Part shown: piece by piece, positions 54,745 through 63,070 of the stretch
How positions within the stretch are numbered: position 1 is the first letter of the stretch
Layout of the letters: every line of letters begins with the position of its first letter
Assembly (NCBI RefSeq): GCF_020523605.1
Contig: NZ_JAJAQI010000022.1
Span: 35,420-99,419, forward strand
Length of the DNA: 64,000 nucleotides
DNA from: Roseicella aerolata
GTDB lineage: Bacteria; Pseudomonadota; Alphaproteobacteria; Acetobacterales; Acetobacteraceae
Direction of reading: 5' to 3'
Notes under the pieces: model-generated
The model's database searches: none
Told to the model about the DNA's origin: nothing
What the model saw: only the letters and a program-made list of their open reading frames with translations
Program-made: the position numbers and the translations under genes

Positions 54745-55905
54745 CTATCCGTGCCCGAGAGGCTCCCGCCCGATCGCGCCGCCGCCGGTGATGACGGACG
54801 CGGACATCCGCCGCCGGAGGGGGCGCAAGCCGTCGCGCGTCACCTCGAATTCCATCACGTCCGGGCTGCGCTCCGACGGCTCCTCGCCGACGCAGCGGAA
54901 GGTACCACCAACCGGCCGCAGGATCGCTTGGTACTCCCGCTTGGCACGGATGCAGGGCGGGTCGTTCGCGTCGTCCTTCACTGGGCGGGAGCTCGCCACG
55001 ATGACGGCCCCGGCGCGCGCCTGCCCGAGGCCGTTCCGGGCGTCGGCGCTCACCTTCGCGTCTTCGCCCATCTGGCTCCAGCTGTCCCACGACAGGGAGT
55101 GCCAGGAGCAGTGGTGCGGCGCCTGGAGCAGGTCATAGGCGAGCCAGTCCGCACGATGGGCGTGCCGCTGCCAAAGGGCTTCCCACACCAGCACTTCGGC
55201 GTCGCCGCCGGTCAGGAAGCGGGCGCGGTCCGCGACACCGTCGCCCGACATCGAAATGTTGAGGATCGTGCTGGAGCGGTTGTGGGCGCGCATGTCCTCC
55301 AGGTTCTCGTCATCCGACTTCGGGTGCGGCGCGAGAAGGCGGATGGTGAAGGTGGAGTCGTACGCGCCGTTGATCCGCGAGAAGACCTCGTCAACCTTGA
55401 TCAGGATGGCCCCGAGGTCGTCGGTCTTGCCGCCTTCGTCCTCGCCGAGAATCAGGACGCGGTTCCCGTCCCCGGCATAGCCATTGTCGCGCCAGAAGCG
55501 GACGCGGCGGCGCGCCTCGCGGCAAAAAGCCGCGGCGTCGGCGCAGATGGAGAAGTGCTTCGACGCACGCCGGAAGACCATCGGCGAAGACCAGGTCTCG
55601 TGGATCAGGATCTTGTCCGACCCCTTCGGATAGTCGCCCGGCGGCCCGAGGTGGAAGTGCTTCTCGAGGCCGAGGCAGTGGTCGGCGTGGGGATGGGTCA
55701 GCAGGAAGGCGGTCACGTAGGGCCGGCCTTCGGCGTCCCGGGGCAAGCGCTCCTTCAAAAGACGGATCACGTCCGGGGCAGGCTCGTCCGGATCGTCGGC
55801 CGCTCCGGTGACCCGGACGTCGATGAGCAGGTTCGCCCCGCTCTCGAACTTGACGAGGGTCATGTCGCCGTTCTCGACCGGGAACAAATTGACCTTGGTC
55901 GCCAT
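54745..55905 (-). CDS. MBL-fold metallohydrolase of the E2-E1-JAB operon
   Basis: 386 aa. ComEC/Rec2-like metallo-beta-lactamase fold: FPVENGDMTLVKFESGANLL, LLTHPHADHCLGLEKHF (H-x-H-x-D-H), ILNISMSGDG and LLQAPHHCSWHS supply the metal ligands. No TM helices, so cytosolic. Its TAG lies 4 bp before the E2-E1-JAB ATG. Start 55905 has GGAG upstream. The combination of an MBL protein with an E2/E1/JAB protein has been noted in genomic surveys of bacterial ubiquitin-like systems; its substrate (nucleotide, peptide or nucleic acid) is unknown. Confidence 0.85.
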   Translation of the reverse strand: MATKVNLFPVENGDMTLVKFESGANLLIDVRVTGAADDPDEPAPDVIRLLKERLPRDAEGRPYVTAFLLTHPHADHCLGLEKHFHLGPPGDYPKGSDKILIHETWSSPMVFRRASKHFSICADAAAFCREARRRVRFWRDNGYAGDGNRVLILGEDEGGKTDDLGAILIKVDEVFSRINGAYDSTFTIRLLAPHPKSDDENLEDMRAHNRSSTILNISMSGDGVADRARFLTGGDAEVLVWEALWQRHAHRADWLAYDLLQAPHHCSWHSLSWDSWSQMGEDAKVSADARNGLGQARAGAVIVASSRPVKDDANDPPCIRAKREYQAILRPVGGTFRCVGEEPSERSPDVMEFEVTRDGLRPLRRRMSASVITGGGAIGREPLGHG

Positions 55906-56025
55906 GGCGCGCTCCTTGACCCGGCGCGGAGGGGCACGTCAGGATAACGTGTCCGCCATGGCGGGAATGTCGGAAACGTAGTGAGGCAGGGATGGATTCG
56001 CAACGGAAAAACTGGCGACATCGCC
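55906..56025. promoter_or_regulatory. divergent promoter region with the palindrome CCGCCATGGCGG
   Basis: 120 bp between the MBL operon and the XRE gene. The perfect 12-bp palindrome CCGCCATGGCGG (55953-55964) lies in the middle, flanked by ACGT-containing repeats. On the minus strand a -10-like TTATCC lies 5 bp beyond it. Position and symmetry suit a repressor site controlling both directions, presumably for the adjacent XRE protein. Confidence 0.5.
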
Positions 56026-56388
56026 ATGAATGACACTACGCCTTCGCCAGACATCTTCCAGGAGCGGCTCCGGGCAGCTCGGGACCTCAGGCAGCTCAGC
56101 CAGGGCGAGCTCGCCGCACGGGCGGGCCTGCCCGCGGCTTCGATATCCCACTTCGAAACTGGCGGGCGAAAGCCCTCCTTCGCTAACCTCCGGCGCCTTG
56201 CCAGCGTGTTGGATGTGACGACCGACTACCTCCTGGGGCGGGTAGACGAGCCGGAGATGGGCCGCGCTGCCGACCCCCTTTATCGAAACTTTGAGCGGTT
56301 AAACGACGCCGACCGGCAGCTGGCGGACGAGTTCATGAAGATGTTGGCGAACAGGCAGAAGGCCGAACGCTCCGGAGGCGGCGCGTGA
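56026..56388 (+). CDS. XRE-family transcriptional regulator
   Basis: 120 aa. HTH_3 domain at about 11-70 (ERLRAARDLRQLSQGELAAR, AGLPAASISHFETGGRKPSF, LASVLDVTTDYLLGR), then a short helical tail (LNDADRQLADEFMKMLANRQ). Start ATG 56026. Its stop overlaps the GTG of the ImmA/IrrE gene. It is divergent from the MBL/E2-E1-JAB operon, so it likely represses it; the neighbouring peptidase could inactivate the repressor, as in CapH-CapP control of CBASS. Confidence 0.9.
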   Translation: MNDTTPSPDIFQERLRAARDLRQLSQGELAARAGLPAASISHFETGGRKPSFANLRRLASVLDVTTDYLLGRVDEPEMGRAADPLYRNFERLNDADRQLADEFMKMLANRQKAERSGGGA

Positions 56389-57263
56389 CCCGGCCCAAGG
56401 TGGACGGGGACGCTTTCCGGGCGAAAGCAGAGCACCTTCTGAAGCAACGCGGCCGCCACAAGCTCCCCGTCGACCCATTCGCGATCGCCGACGAGGAAGG
56501 CATCCTGGTGAAGGCGAAACCTGACACCGCGGGCGGGGTGTCAGGAATGCTCATCAAGTCGGGTGACGACTTCGGCATCCTCTACGCAACCCACATCCCA
56601 AGCTGGGGATTCCAGCGGTTCAGCGTGGCCCACGAACTGGCTCACTACTTCCTCGAGGGTCACCCAGAGGCCCTCTTCGCGGGCGACGGTACCCACGTCT
56701 CGCGAGCGGGCTTCGCGACCCGTGATCGCCACGAGTTGGAAGCGGACTTCTATGCCTCCGGCCTCCTGATGCCGGATGGGCCGTTCCGCGCAGCCATGCG
56801 ACGCGTCGGCGACGGGCTAGAGGCGATCGAGGAACTGGCGGCGCTCTGCGAAACCTCCCTCACCGCAACCGCGATCCGCTTCGCGCAGAGCGTGGGGGAG
56901 CCTGCGGCGGTCATCGTGAGCACGGGGCAGCGGGTGGACTACGCCTTCCTGTCCGACGCGATGCGCGAGTTTGCCGGGGTCACATGGCCAAGGAAGGGCG
57001 ACAACCTCCCCGAAGACAGCCTGACCGCGCGGTTCAACGCAGACCCGGGCGGCGTCGAGGCGCGGCGGCGTGATGCAGCGGAGACAGGGCTTCGGGTCTG
57101 GTTCGAGACTCGCCGCCCAGTGGATGCGACGGAAGAGGTCGTCGGGCTGGGCGAATACGGCAGAACCCTGACCGTCATCACGACGGAGACTTCGCCGGAC
57201 GATGAGGACGAAGATGAAGAAATGGAGGAGCGGTGGACGCCGCGTTTCTCGCGCCGGAGATAG
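56385..57263 (+). CDS. ImmA/IrrE-family metallopeptidase
   Basis: 292 aa. Zincin motif FSVAHELAHYFLEGH (HExxH at about 84-88) and the downstream RHELEADFYASGLLMP helix with the third ligand are typical of ImmA/IrrE. The C-terminal 110 residues form an additional sensor-like region ending in an acidic run (DDEDEDEEMEE). GTG start coupled to the XRE stop. ImmA/IrrE peptidases cleave their cognate XRE repressor upon a stress or DNA-damage signal. Confidence 0.92.
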   Translation: MTRPKVDGDAFRAKAEHLLKQRGRHKLPVDPFAIADEEGILVKAKPDTAGGVSGMLIKSGDDFGILYATHIPSWGFQRFSVAHELAHYFLEGHPEALFAGDGTHVSRAGFATRDRHELEADFYASGLLMPDGPFRAAMRRVGDGLEAIEELAALCETSLTATAIRFAQSVGEPAAVIVSTGQRVDYAFLSDAMREFAGVTWPRKGDNLPEDSLTARFNADPGGVEARRRDAAETGLRVWFETRRPVDATEEVVGLGEYGRTLTVITTETSPDDEDEDEEMEERWTPRFSRRR

Positions 57264-57372
57264 TTATCGCGTCACCCTCATCTCCGGGACGGCGCACGCC
57301 TTCCAGCCGCTCTCAGCCAATGGCCGCCGCCTGTTCATTCCTATGGCTGAGGTCGCCGGGCTCTTCGCGTGA
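57214..57372 (+). CDS. 52-aa basic protein overlapping the ImmA/IrrE 3' end
   Basis: ATG at 57214, out of frame inside the end of the peptidase gene, GAGG upstream. Translation MKKWRSGGRRVSRAGDSYRV then TLISGTAHAFQPLSANGRRL, FIPMAEVAGLFA. Compact and protein-like, with a basic start. Could be a coupled third gene of the regulator operon or an accident of overlap. Confidence 0.35.
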   Translation: MKKWRSGGRRVSRAGDSYRVTLISGTAHAFQPLSANGRRLFIPMAEVAGLFA

Positions 57373-57410
57373 TCGGCCGCCCACGCGACCGCACGCCGGC
57401 AAGGCACGTA

Positions 57411-58610
57411 CTACGGCCCGGGCGCCTCATCGTCGTCCCATTGCTCTGGCGGACACGTCGGACCGCCAGCCCCGGCGGCATCCGGCTCGCCGCGGGCGAT
57501 CGCGTCCAGCGCGCGCCGCGCCCGGCGGAGCGCCGCGTCGAGCTCGTCCATCGCGCCGGTGAGATCGCTGTAGTCGAAGGCGCGCCGTTCGACCGGGGTG
57601 AGCGGCGCCATCGGCGGCGGGGTGGTTAGCTCCACCTCGACCGGCACCGCGCGTGGCCAGCCGCGCCCGCGGCCTGGCTCCGGCCGCCGCGGCGGGCGGA
57701 CGGCCGCGGCGAGCGGCGCGAGGCCGCGCAGCCCGAACAGCCGGCGCGCGGCGCGCCCGGTGACCTCGACGGCGACGTCGTCGCGGACCAGCGCGTCCAG
57801 GATGTCGAGGGCGCTCTTGATCGAGACCCCGAGCGCCGCGGCCAGCGTCGTCGCCGACAGCAGCGGCGCCGCGGCCAGCAGGTCGACCGCGCCCGGTGCG
57901 CGCGAATGCCGTCGCCGGCCGGTGACGGCGCGGCGCGCGGCGAACCAGGCGCGCTCGAGATCGAGCAGGGTCTGCTGCGTGTCGGCCGCCTCGCCGGCGA
58001 GCGCGTCGAGGAAGGCCGCCGTCCAGCCGCCCGCGTGCGGCTCGGCGTCGGCCCGCAGCGCCGCCGCGCCGGTCAGCGGCAGGGGCGCGCGGATGGTGCC
58101 TGTCTTCACCCAGTGCCGCACGAGGGCGGCGCGCAGCGGCGGGCGGGCGCCGCCGCGGTCGAGCCAGCGCCAGGCGCCGGCGGCCGCGTCGAGCAGCGCC
58201 ACGCCGGTCGAGGGACCCTCGCGCAGCGCCGCGGTGGCGGCGCGGACCTCGCCCTCCTCGTCGAAGTCGGGCGCGACGAGCCAGCGATGCAGGGCGAGGG
58301 CGGCGCGACCGGCCTCGAACACGCCGCCCGCCTCGGCCAGGTTCCGGGCGCCGTCGAAGCGCCGCGGCCGCAGGCCCTCGACGAGGGCGGCGAGGTGCCA
58401 GGGGTCGATGAGGTAGCCGTCGACGGCGGCCATGCGCCGGACCGCGTCGAGCCGGGCGCGGTGGAGCAGCGCGGGGGTCAGCGGGTGGCCGGCGCTGGCC
58501 CCATCGAGCCGCGCGATCGCCGCGGCGGCGCGCGCCAGCGCGGCCACCGTCTCGACGTCGGCGACGGCGTTTGGTGAGGAACGGGTCAGGCTGTCGAGCG
58601 GAGCGCCCAC
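57411..58610 (-). CDS. DUF1612/HTH-type plasmid protein (RHE_PE00001-like)
   Basis: 399 aa, Ala/Arg-rich. The N-terminal half resembles DUF1612 (DAVRRMAAVDGYLIDPWHLA, EAGRAALALHRWLVAPDFDE) and the C-terminal half holds a winged helix (LLSATTLAAALGVSIKSALD, LVRDDVAVEVTGRAARRLFG). Proteins of this plan occur near replication or partition genes of alphaproteobacterial plasmids. Family name is from memory, hence tentative. An AT-rich promoter region (GTTATACGTGTAAC) precedes the start. Confidence 0.75.
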   Translation of the reverse strand: MGAPLDSLTRSSPNAVADVETVAALARAAAAIARLDGASAGHPLTPALLHRARLDAVRRMAAVDGYLIDPWHLAALVEGLRPRRFDGARNLAEAGGVFEAGRAALALHRWLVAPDFDEEGEVRAATAALREGPSTGVALLDAAAGAWRWLDRGGARPPLRAALVRHWVKTGTIRAPLPLTGAAALRADAEPHAGGWTAAFLDALAGEAADTQQTLLDLERAWFAARRAVTGRRRHSRAPGAVDLLAAAPLLSATTLAAALGVSIKSALDILDALVRDDVAVEVTGRAARRLFGLRGLAPLAAAVRPPRRPEPGRGRGWPRAVPVEVELTTPPPMAPLTPVERRAFDYSDLTGAMDELDAALRRARRALDAIARGEPDAAGAGGPTCPPEQWDDDEAPGP

Positions 58611-58814
58611 CGGCTGCGCAGTGCCTTTCCAGGATGTTACACGTATAACTTACGGCAATCCGGCAAATAAGTAAAACAACGTCGATAATCCGTCTGACCC
58701 CCCTCCCCTACCCGCTCTGCTGGCATCTACCACCCATAACCCGTCTTGTGTGTAGGAAGGTCGTTGCGGTAAAAATCGCCCCACGGCGCCGCCTCAGGCG
58801 CCCGGAGAGCCGCC
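58611..58814. other. AT-rich intergenic region between DUF1612 and the integrase
   Basis: About 200 bp, clearly lower in GC than its surroundings at 58635-58780 (GTTATACGTGTAAC, AAATAAGTAAAAC, GGTAAAAATCG). It probably carries the promoters for both flanking genes and may contain the recombinase site; no definite repeat was found. Confidence 0.4.
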
Positions 58815-59912
58815 CTGGACGCCCTCGACCCCCGCGCCGACCTCGGGATCCTCCTCCCGGACACCCCCCCTGCCCCGCTCGGCGGCCCGCCCGACGCCGT
58901 CGGCCGCTGGTTCGATGCCGCAGCCGAGGCGGCCGCGCCCACCTCCGACGGCAGCCTCGCCGGCGACCGCGCCGCCGCGGACGCCTTCCGGCGGCTGGCC
59001 ACCGCCGCGAACACCCGATCCGCCTACCGTGCCGCCGTCCGCGCCTGGTGCGCCTGGTGCCAGATGCATGGCCGCCCGGCGCTGCCGGCGGAGCCGGCCG
59101 ATATCGCCGCCTTCCTCGCCGGCGAGCGCGCCCGCGGCCTCGCCGCCCCCACCCTCGTGCTGCGCCGCGCCGCGCTCCGCTACCTGCACCGCGCCGCCGG
59201 CCTCGCCCCGCCGACCGACGACCCGCGTGTCGCCGAGACCCTCGCCGGCATCCGCCGCAGCGCCGCCGCCGCCGGCGAGACGCCGCGCAAGGTCGCCGCC
59301 GCGACCGACGCGATCCTCCGCCAGCTGCTGGCGCCGATCCCCGACGACCTCCGCGGCCTCCGCGACCGCGCCCTGCTGCTCGTCGGCTTTGCCGGGGCGC
59401 TGCGCCGCGCCGAGATTGCCGCCATTCAGGTGGAGCGGCTGTCCCCCACCGAGCGCGGCCTCGTGCTCGAGCTGCCGCAGACCAAGGGCAGCCAGGCCGC
59501 GGCGGTGCGCATCCCCCTCCCCTACGGCACCACCGAGCTCTGCCCGGTACGCGCGATCGGCCGCTGGCGCGCGGCCGCCGGCATCGAGGGCGGGCCGCTG
59601 TTCCGGCGGATCTGGGCGCCGCGCCCGGCCCGCCCGGGCGAGCCCCCGCCCCCACCCCGGATCGGCACCGCGCCGCTCTCGCTCCAGTCGGTCGGCGACA
59701 TCGTGCAGGCGCGCGCCGCCGCGGCGGGCTTCGATCCGCGCGCCTTCGGCGGGCACAGCCTCAAGCGCGGCGCCCTCACCACCGGGATGAGCCGCGGGGC
59801 GCACCCCGCCCAGCTCAAGCGGCTCGGGCGGCACAAGCGCTTCGACACCCTCGGCGAGTACCTGGAGTTCGGGGATCTCTTTGAGGGGCACCCTCTCAGC
59901 GGAACTCTGTAA
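58815..59912 (+). CDS. tyrosine recombinase/integrase (plasmid resolvase type), apparent CTG start
   Basis: About 365 aa from CTG 58815 (GGAGAG upstream). SAM-like core-binding domain (NTRSAYRAAVRAWCAWCQMH, LAAPTLVLRRAALRYLHRAA), then the catalytic domain: Arg in FAGALRRAEIAAIQ, Lys in QTKGSQ, GGHSLKRGALTTGM (H-x-x-K where H-x-x-R is usual), LGRHKRFDTLGEYLEFGD with the nucleophile Tyr. The first ATG (59064) would delete much of the core-binding domain; no ATG, GTG or TTG exists between the upstream stop (58770) and it. Likely resolves plasmid multimers near repA. Confidence 0.82.
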   Translation: MDALDPRADLGILLPDTPPAPLGGPPDAVGRWFDAAAEAAAPTSDGSLAGDRAAADAFRRLATAANTRSAYRAAVRAWCAWCQMHGRPALPAEPADIAAFLAGERARGLAAPTLVLRRAALRYLHRAAGLAPPTDDPRVAETLAGIRRSAAAAGETPRKVAAATDAILRQLLAPIPDDLRGLRDRALLLVGFAGALRRAEIAAIQVERLSPTERGLVLELPQTKGSQAAAVRIPLPYGTTELCPVRAIGRWRAAAGIEGGPLFRRIWAPRPARPGEPPPPPRIGTAPLSLQSVGDIVQARAAAAGFDPRAFGGHSLKRGALTTGMSRGAHPAQLKRLGRHKRFDTLGEYLEFGDLFEGHPLSGTL

Positions 59913-59961
59913 CTGGCGAAGGCAGGGCAACGGCGGCAGCCGCCGAACAATCAGCCAGCAG

Positions 59962-60203
59962 CTGGACTCTACCGGGGCGGCATTCTGGACTCGCAACCTG
60001 CGGCCTTTGATGGTGTCCGATTCGTCGCTGCGCGCTCAGTCCACAAAGCCCTGATCTTTTCCGGGAGAAAGCTGGACTCTCCCGGTGCAGAGAAGAAAAC
60101 GGAAAGCAGCGAAATCAAGGTGATGTCCGGTTTTCCCCTGGACTCTGGCCGTCCACTACAAGGTTTCAGACAAGTAGTTCTGGCAAGTCCCGATAGAGTC
60201 CAG
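59962..60203 (+). repeat. iterons upstream of repA (CTGGACTCT)
   Basis: CTGGACTC(T) at 59962-59970, 59985-59992, 60072-60080 and 60138-60146, plus the inverted copy AGAGTCCAG at 60195-60203, within the 338-bp gene-free region before repA. The same motif flanks repA downstream. Likely RepA-binding sites for origin firing and autoregulation. Confidence 0.75.
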
Positions 60204-60250
60204 CATGACGAATCTCGCGCCCGTCGGCAGATTGGCGCTCATTCCGATGG

Positions 60251-61216
60251 GTGATCGCCATGGGTGAGGTCCACAGGCTATTGAGGGAAGCAGGCCGGGA
60301 GGCCGCGCTCCGTTCCGACTTCGACCGCCGGGTGGTCGAGGCGGCGGCGGCCTACCTTGCCAGCGAGGACGTCGAGATCGGCTTCCTCTACTCAGGATGG
60401 GCCCAAGCCGCCCTCCCCCACAAGCGTCTCCCCGACGACGCGCCCTGGCAGATCACCACCGAGCGCGTGACCCTCATCGTGCAGCCGGGCCTCCGCGCGG
60501 TGCCGGGTGGCGAGCCGGTCAGCGTCGGCGTCCCCTACGGCAGTCGCGCGCGCCTCATCCTGCTCTATCTCCAGTCCGAGGCGATCCGCACGAACAGCCG
60601 TGAGATCGAGCTCGGGAAGAGCCTGCACGCCTGGCTGCGCCGGCTCGGCATCCCGATAGGCGGTAAGTCCATGAGGGATGTGCGCGACCAAGCGGAGCGC
60701 CTGAGCCGCTGCCGTATGACCTTTACCATCAAGCAGGGCAACCGCACCGGGCTCGTGAACCAGAATCTGCTCGACACCTCGATGTTTGTCGAGGACGACA
60801 ATGCACAGGGTAGCCTCTTCATTGAGACCGCCACACTGTCGGAGATGTTCTTCCAGCAACTGAAGAAGCATCCCGTCCCAATCGAGGAGACGGCGGTCCG
60901 CCAGATTGCCAACAACAGCATGGCGCTCGACGTCTACTGCTGGCTTGCCTACCGCCTGCATGCCCTGACCGAGCCCACGCCGATCGGCTGGCGCGCGCTC
61001 CACGGGCAGTTCGGCCGCGGCGTGAAGCGCCTCGACCACTTCAAAGACCAGTTCAAGGACACGCTGGCCCTCGCGACCGCGGTATACCCCGACGCGGACG
61101 TAGAGGTGCACGAGCGCGGGATCACGCTCCGCCCCTCTCGGCCGCCGGTGGCGCCGAGCTCGCCGCGGACGGTGGCAATCGGCGGTCGCGGGCCGCGCCG
61201 CGTCGCGGGCGGCTGA
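60251..61216 (+). CDS. repA: plasmid replication initiator RepA (RPA type)
   Basis: 321 aa. Typical alphaproteobacterial RepA/RPA protein: VEIGFLYSGWAQAALPHKRL, YGSRARLILLYLQSEAIRTN, LHAWLRRLGIPIGGKSM, SSEMFF-like LSEMFFQQLKKHPVPIEETA, IANNSMALDVYCWLAYRLHA, RLDHFKDQFKDTLALA. Binds iterons and recruits host replication. GTG at 60251 or ATG at 60260. Surrounded by CTGGACT motifs on both sides, defining the origin. Confidence 0.92.
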   Translation: MIAMGEVHRLLREAGREAALRSDFDRRVVEAAAAYLASEDVEIGFLYSGWAQAALPHKRLPDDAPWQITTERVTLIVQPGLRAVPGGEPVSVGVPYGSRARLILLYLQSEAIRTNSREIELGKSLHAWLRRLGIPIGGKSMRDVRDQAERLSRCRMTFTIKQGNRTGLVNQNLLDTSMFVEDDNAQGSLFIETATLSEMFFQQLKKHPVPIEETAVRQIANNSMALDVYCWLAYRLHALTEPTPIGWRALHGQFGRGVKRLDHFKDQFKDTLALATAVYPDADVEVHERGITLRPSRPPVAPSSPRTVAIGGRGPRRVAGG

Positions 61217-61218
61217 TT

Positions 61219-61466
61219 CCCGTCAGAGTCCAGTCCCGGAAGGACCCTCCGGGAAAGTTCAGTCTGGCTATCCCCGGCAAAGTCCAGCCTCGCCCAGAAA
61301 TCAAGCTCTTCTCGCGAGTCCCGCAAGCCGATCCCCCGTCAGAGTCCAGTCCCGGAAGGACCCTCCGGGAAAGTTCAGTCTGGCTATCCCCGGCAAAGTC
61401 CAGCCTCGCCCAGAAATCAAGCTCTTCTCGCGAGTCCCGCAAGCCGATCCCCCGTCAGAGTCCAGT
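61219..61466 (+). repeat. two perfect 116-bp tandem repeats with iterons downstream of repA
   Basis: Unit 1 61219-61334, unit 2 61335-61450, then a partial third copy to 61466. Each unit contains AGAGTCCAG, AAAGTTCAG and AAAGTCCAG (61225, 61254, 61279; again at 61341, 61370, 61395; and 61457), the inverse of the upstream CTGGACT motif. The spacings of 29 and 25 bp within a unit are repeated exactly. Recent duplication of part of the origin, perhaps affecting copy number or incompatibility. Confidence 0.9.
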
Positions 61467-61512
61467 GTCGGGGAGGGCCGAAGCGGATCCCCCCCCGCCC
61501 TGGCGGCGCGGT

Positions 61513-62265
61513 CTACCCAACCGTCTCCGCTTCGCCTTCGATCACCGGCGATAGCAGCTCGTCGATTTGGGCGATGCGGCGCTCCACGGCCGCCAGCTCC
61601 TCGGCCAGGCGCGCGCGGCGCTCGCCAAGCCGGGCCCGTTCCTCGCGCAGCCGCGTACGGTCCAGGCGTCCCGGCGGCGGCGCCTCGGCGCCGTCGGCCG
61701 GAACCTCCCGGCGGAGCTGCATGATCTCACGGCGGGTCACATCGGGGCGGATGAGCCCCCTCTCCCGCGCCACCCGCAGCTGGGGCTCGCTCAGCAGCGT
61801 GATCTGGTAGGCGGTGCCGTAGCTGCCCGGACACGCGGTCGCGGGGATCCGGCCGCCGTCCACGGCCCGGGCGATCTGGCGGAGCTGGGTCGCCGTCGCG
61901 TCGGAGAACGGGAAGAGGCGCTCCGTGCCGTGTCGCAGGCGCGCGAACTCGCCCTTCGTCAGCTCGGCCTCGAGCGAGATCAGCGCCCGTCCGATGGCGA
62001 GAAAGGAATCGCGGGCGTCGCCCCACTCCCTCTGAATCTCGCTCCGGGTGCGGAGGATGCGCCGGACCTTCTCCTGGTCGTCCGGAAGGCTCGTGCCGGC
62101 GAAGACCTCGCGGATGGCCTGGAGCGCGGCCGGATCCTCGGCGCCGAGCGAGCGGAGCTCGGCCGCCCGCGGGTCCACCACGACCACCTCGGTCGCGGGA
62201 TCCTCCTCCGCAGCGAGGAACGCCTTCAGCGCAGCCTTCGACCGCTTGCCAGCCGCCGCGCTCAC
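61513..62265 (-). CDS. ParB-like partner of ParA (plasmid partition)
   Basis: 250 aa from GTG 62265, overlapping the parA stop (GTGA). Middle part DSFLAIGRALISLEAELTKG, RLFPFSDATATQLRQIARAV, SYGTAYQITLLSEPQLRVAR, then the coiled-coil LREERARLGERRARLAEELA and AAVERRIAQIDELL. This suits a centromere-binding adaptor following ParA, though a ParB nuclease-like domain is not evident. Placed by operon position and composition. Confidence 0.7.
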   Translation of the reverse strand: MSAAAGKRSKAALKAFLAAEEDPATEVVVVDPRAAELRSLGAEDPAALQAIREVFAGTSLPDDQEKVRRILRTRSEIQREWGDARDSFLAIGRALISLEAELTKGEFARLRHGTERLFPFSDATATQLRQIARAVDGGRIPATACPGSYGTAYQITLLSEPQLRVARERGLIRPDVTRREIMQLRREVPADGAEAPPPGRLDRTRLREERARLGERRARLAEELAAVERRIAQIDELLSPVIEGEAETVG

Positions 62266-62954
62266 AGCCCCATCTCCCGGCGCACGTAGGCCCAGATCTC
62301 CTCGAACGGCTCGATCCCGCGCGACTTCGAATAGTCGAGCAGCGTGAGTCCCTTCGTGGAGGGCACGTGGATGTCCTCCAGCTGCGGCAGCTCCGTCGGG
62401 CAGACCGAGCCAGCCTTCACTAGGACCCCCCGCATCCGTGCGTAGCTTGTGGTGCGGCGGTTCGCGCGGTTGAGGACGACCGAGGTGGTGAAGCCCTTCC
62501 CAGCCAGCGCCTTCACCCAAGGGGCGACGGATTCCACGTCGTCCTGCGTGCACACGGCCGGGACCAGAATCAGGTCGGCGGCCTCGCCGAGCCCGTCGAT
62601 CGCCGGCAGGTGGTCCTCCACGCTCGGCGGCGTATCGAGCACGGCCAACCGATAGTCCTCCGTTCGCTTCAGCGCCCCGCGCCAGTCGCCCAGCGACACC
62701 GGTTCGACGACCGTCTCGGCGAAGTCCGGGAAGGCCTCACGCGTGCGGGCCCGCCGCGCCGCCCACTTCGACAGCGTCTGTTGCCGGTCGAAGTCCAGCC
62801 CGATCGACTTAATGCCAGCCTGCGCAGCGCTGACGAGGAGGTGGCGGCTGAGCACTGACTTGCCTGACCCGCCCTTCGGGCTACTGATCAACAGGATACG
62901 GCAGCGCGTATCCTTCACCTCTGCGGCGCGCTGGCGCACGGCGGCCTGCGGCAT
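62262..62954 (-). CDS. parA: ParA-family partition ATPase
   Basis: 230 aa. Deviant Walker A SPKGGSGKSVLSRHLL, D-x-D in LDFDRQQTLSKWA, Walker B-like LAVLDTPPSVEDH, VVLNRANRRTTSYARMRG. A small ParA/MinD-type ATPase without the N-terminal HTH of long ParAs. ATG at 62954; the frame continues to 63017 with low-quality sequence. It directs plasmid segregation together with the following gene. Confidence 0.92.
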   Translation of the reverse strand: MPQAAVRQRAAEVKDTRCRILLISSPKGGSGKSVLSRHLLVSAAQAGIKSIGLDFDRQQTLSKWAARRARTREAFPDFAETVVEPVSLGDWRGALKRTEDYRLAVLDTPPSVEDHLPAIDGLGEAADLILVPAVCTQDDVESVAPWVKALAGKGFTTSVVLNRANRRTTSYARMRGVLVKAGSVCPTELPQLEDIHVPSTKGLTLLDYSKSRGIEPFEEIWAYVRREMGL

Positions 62955-63070
62955 CCCCCGATCCCCCTGATCCCTGGAGCCCAATACCGTTCCTTCCCGC
63001 GCCGTGTCCACGAACACGCGCGGGCCTGGGTCAGAAAGCAGGAATTAGACATGTCAAACCAGCTCGCCCT

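Noticed and set aside
52410..57263. CBASS with CD-NTase
   Set aside because: E2/E1/JAB parts are present, but no nucleotidyltransferase of the CD-NTase type is found in or beside the operon.
60949..61442. Two overlapping minus-strand frames with the same N-terminal residues
   Set aside because: The identity comes from the 116-bp tandem repeat; the frames are shadows of repA and iterons.
61219..61466. CRISPR-like repeat array
   Set aside because: Units are perfectly identical tandem repeats with no variable spacers; they contain iterons.
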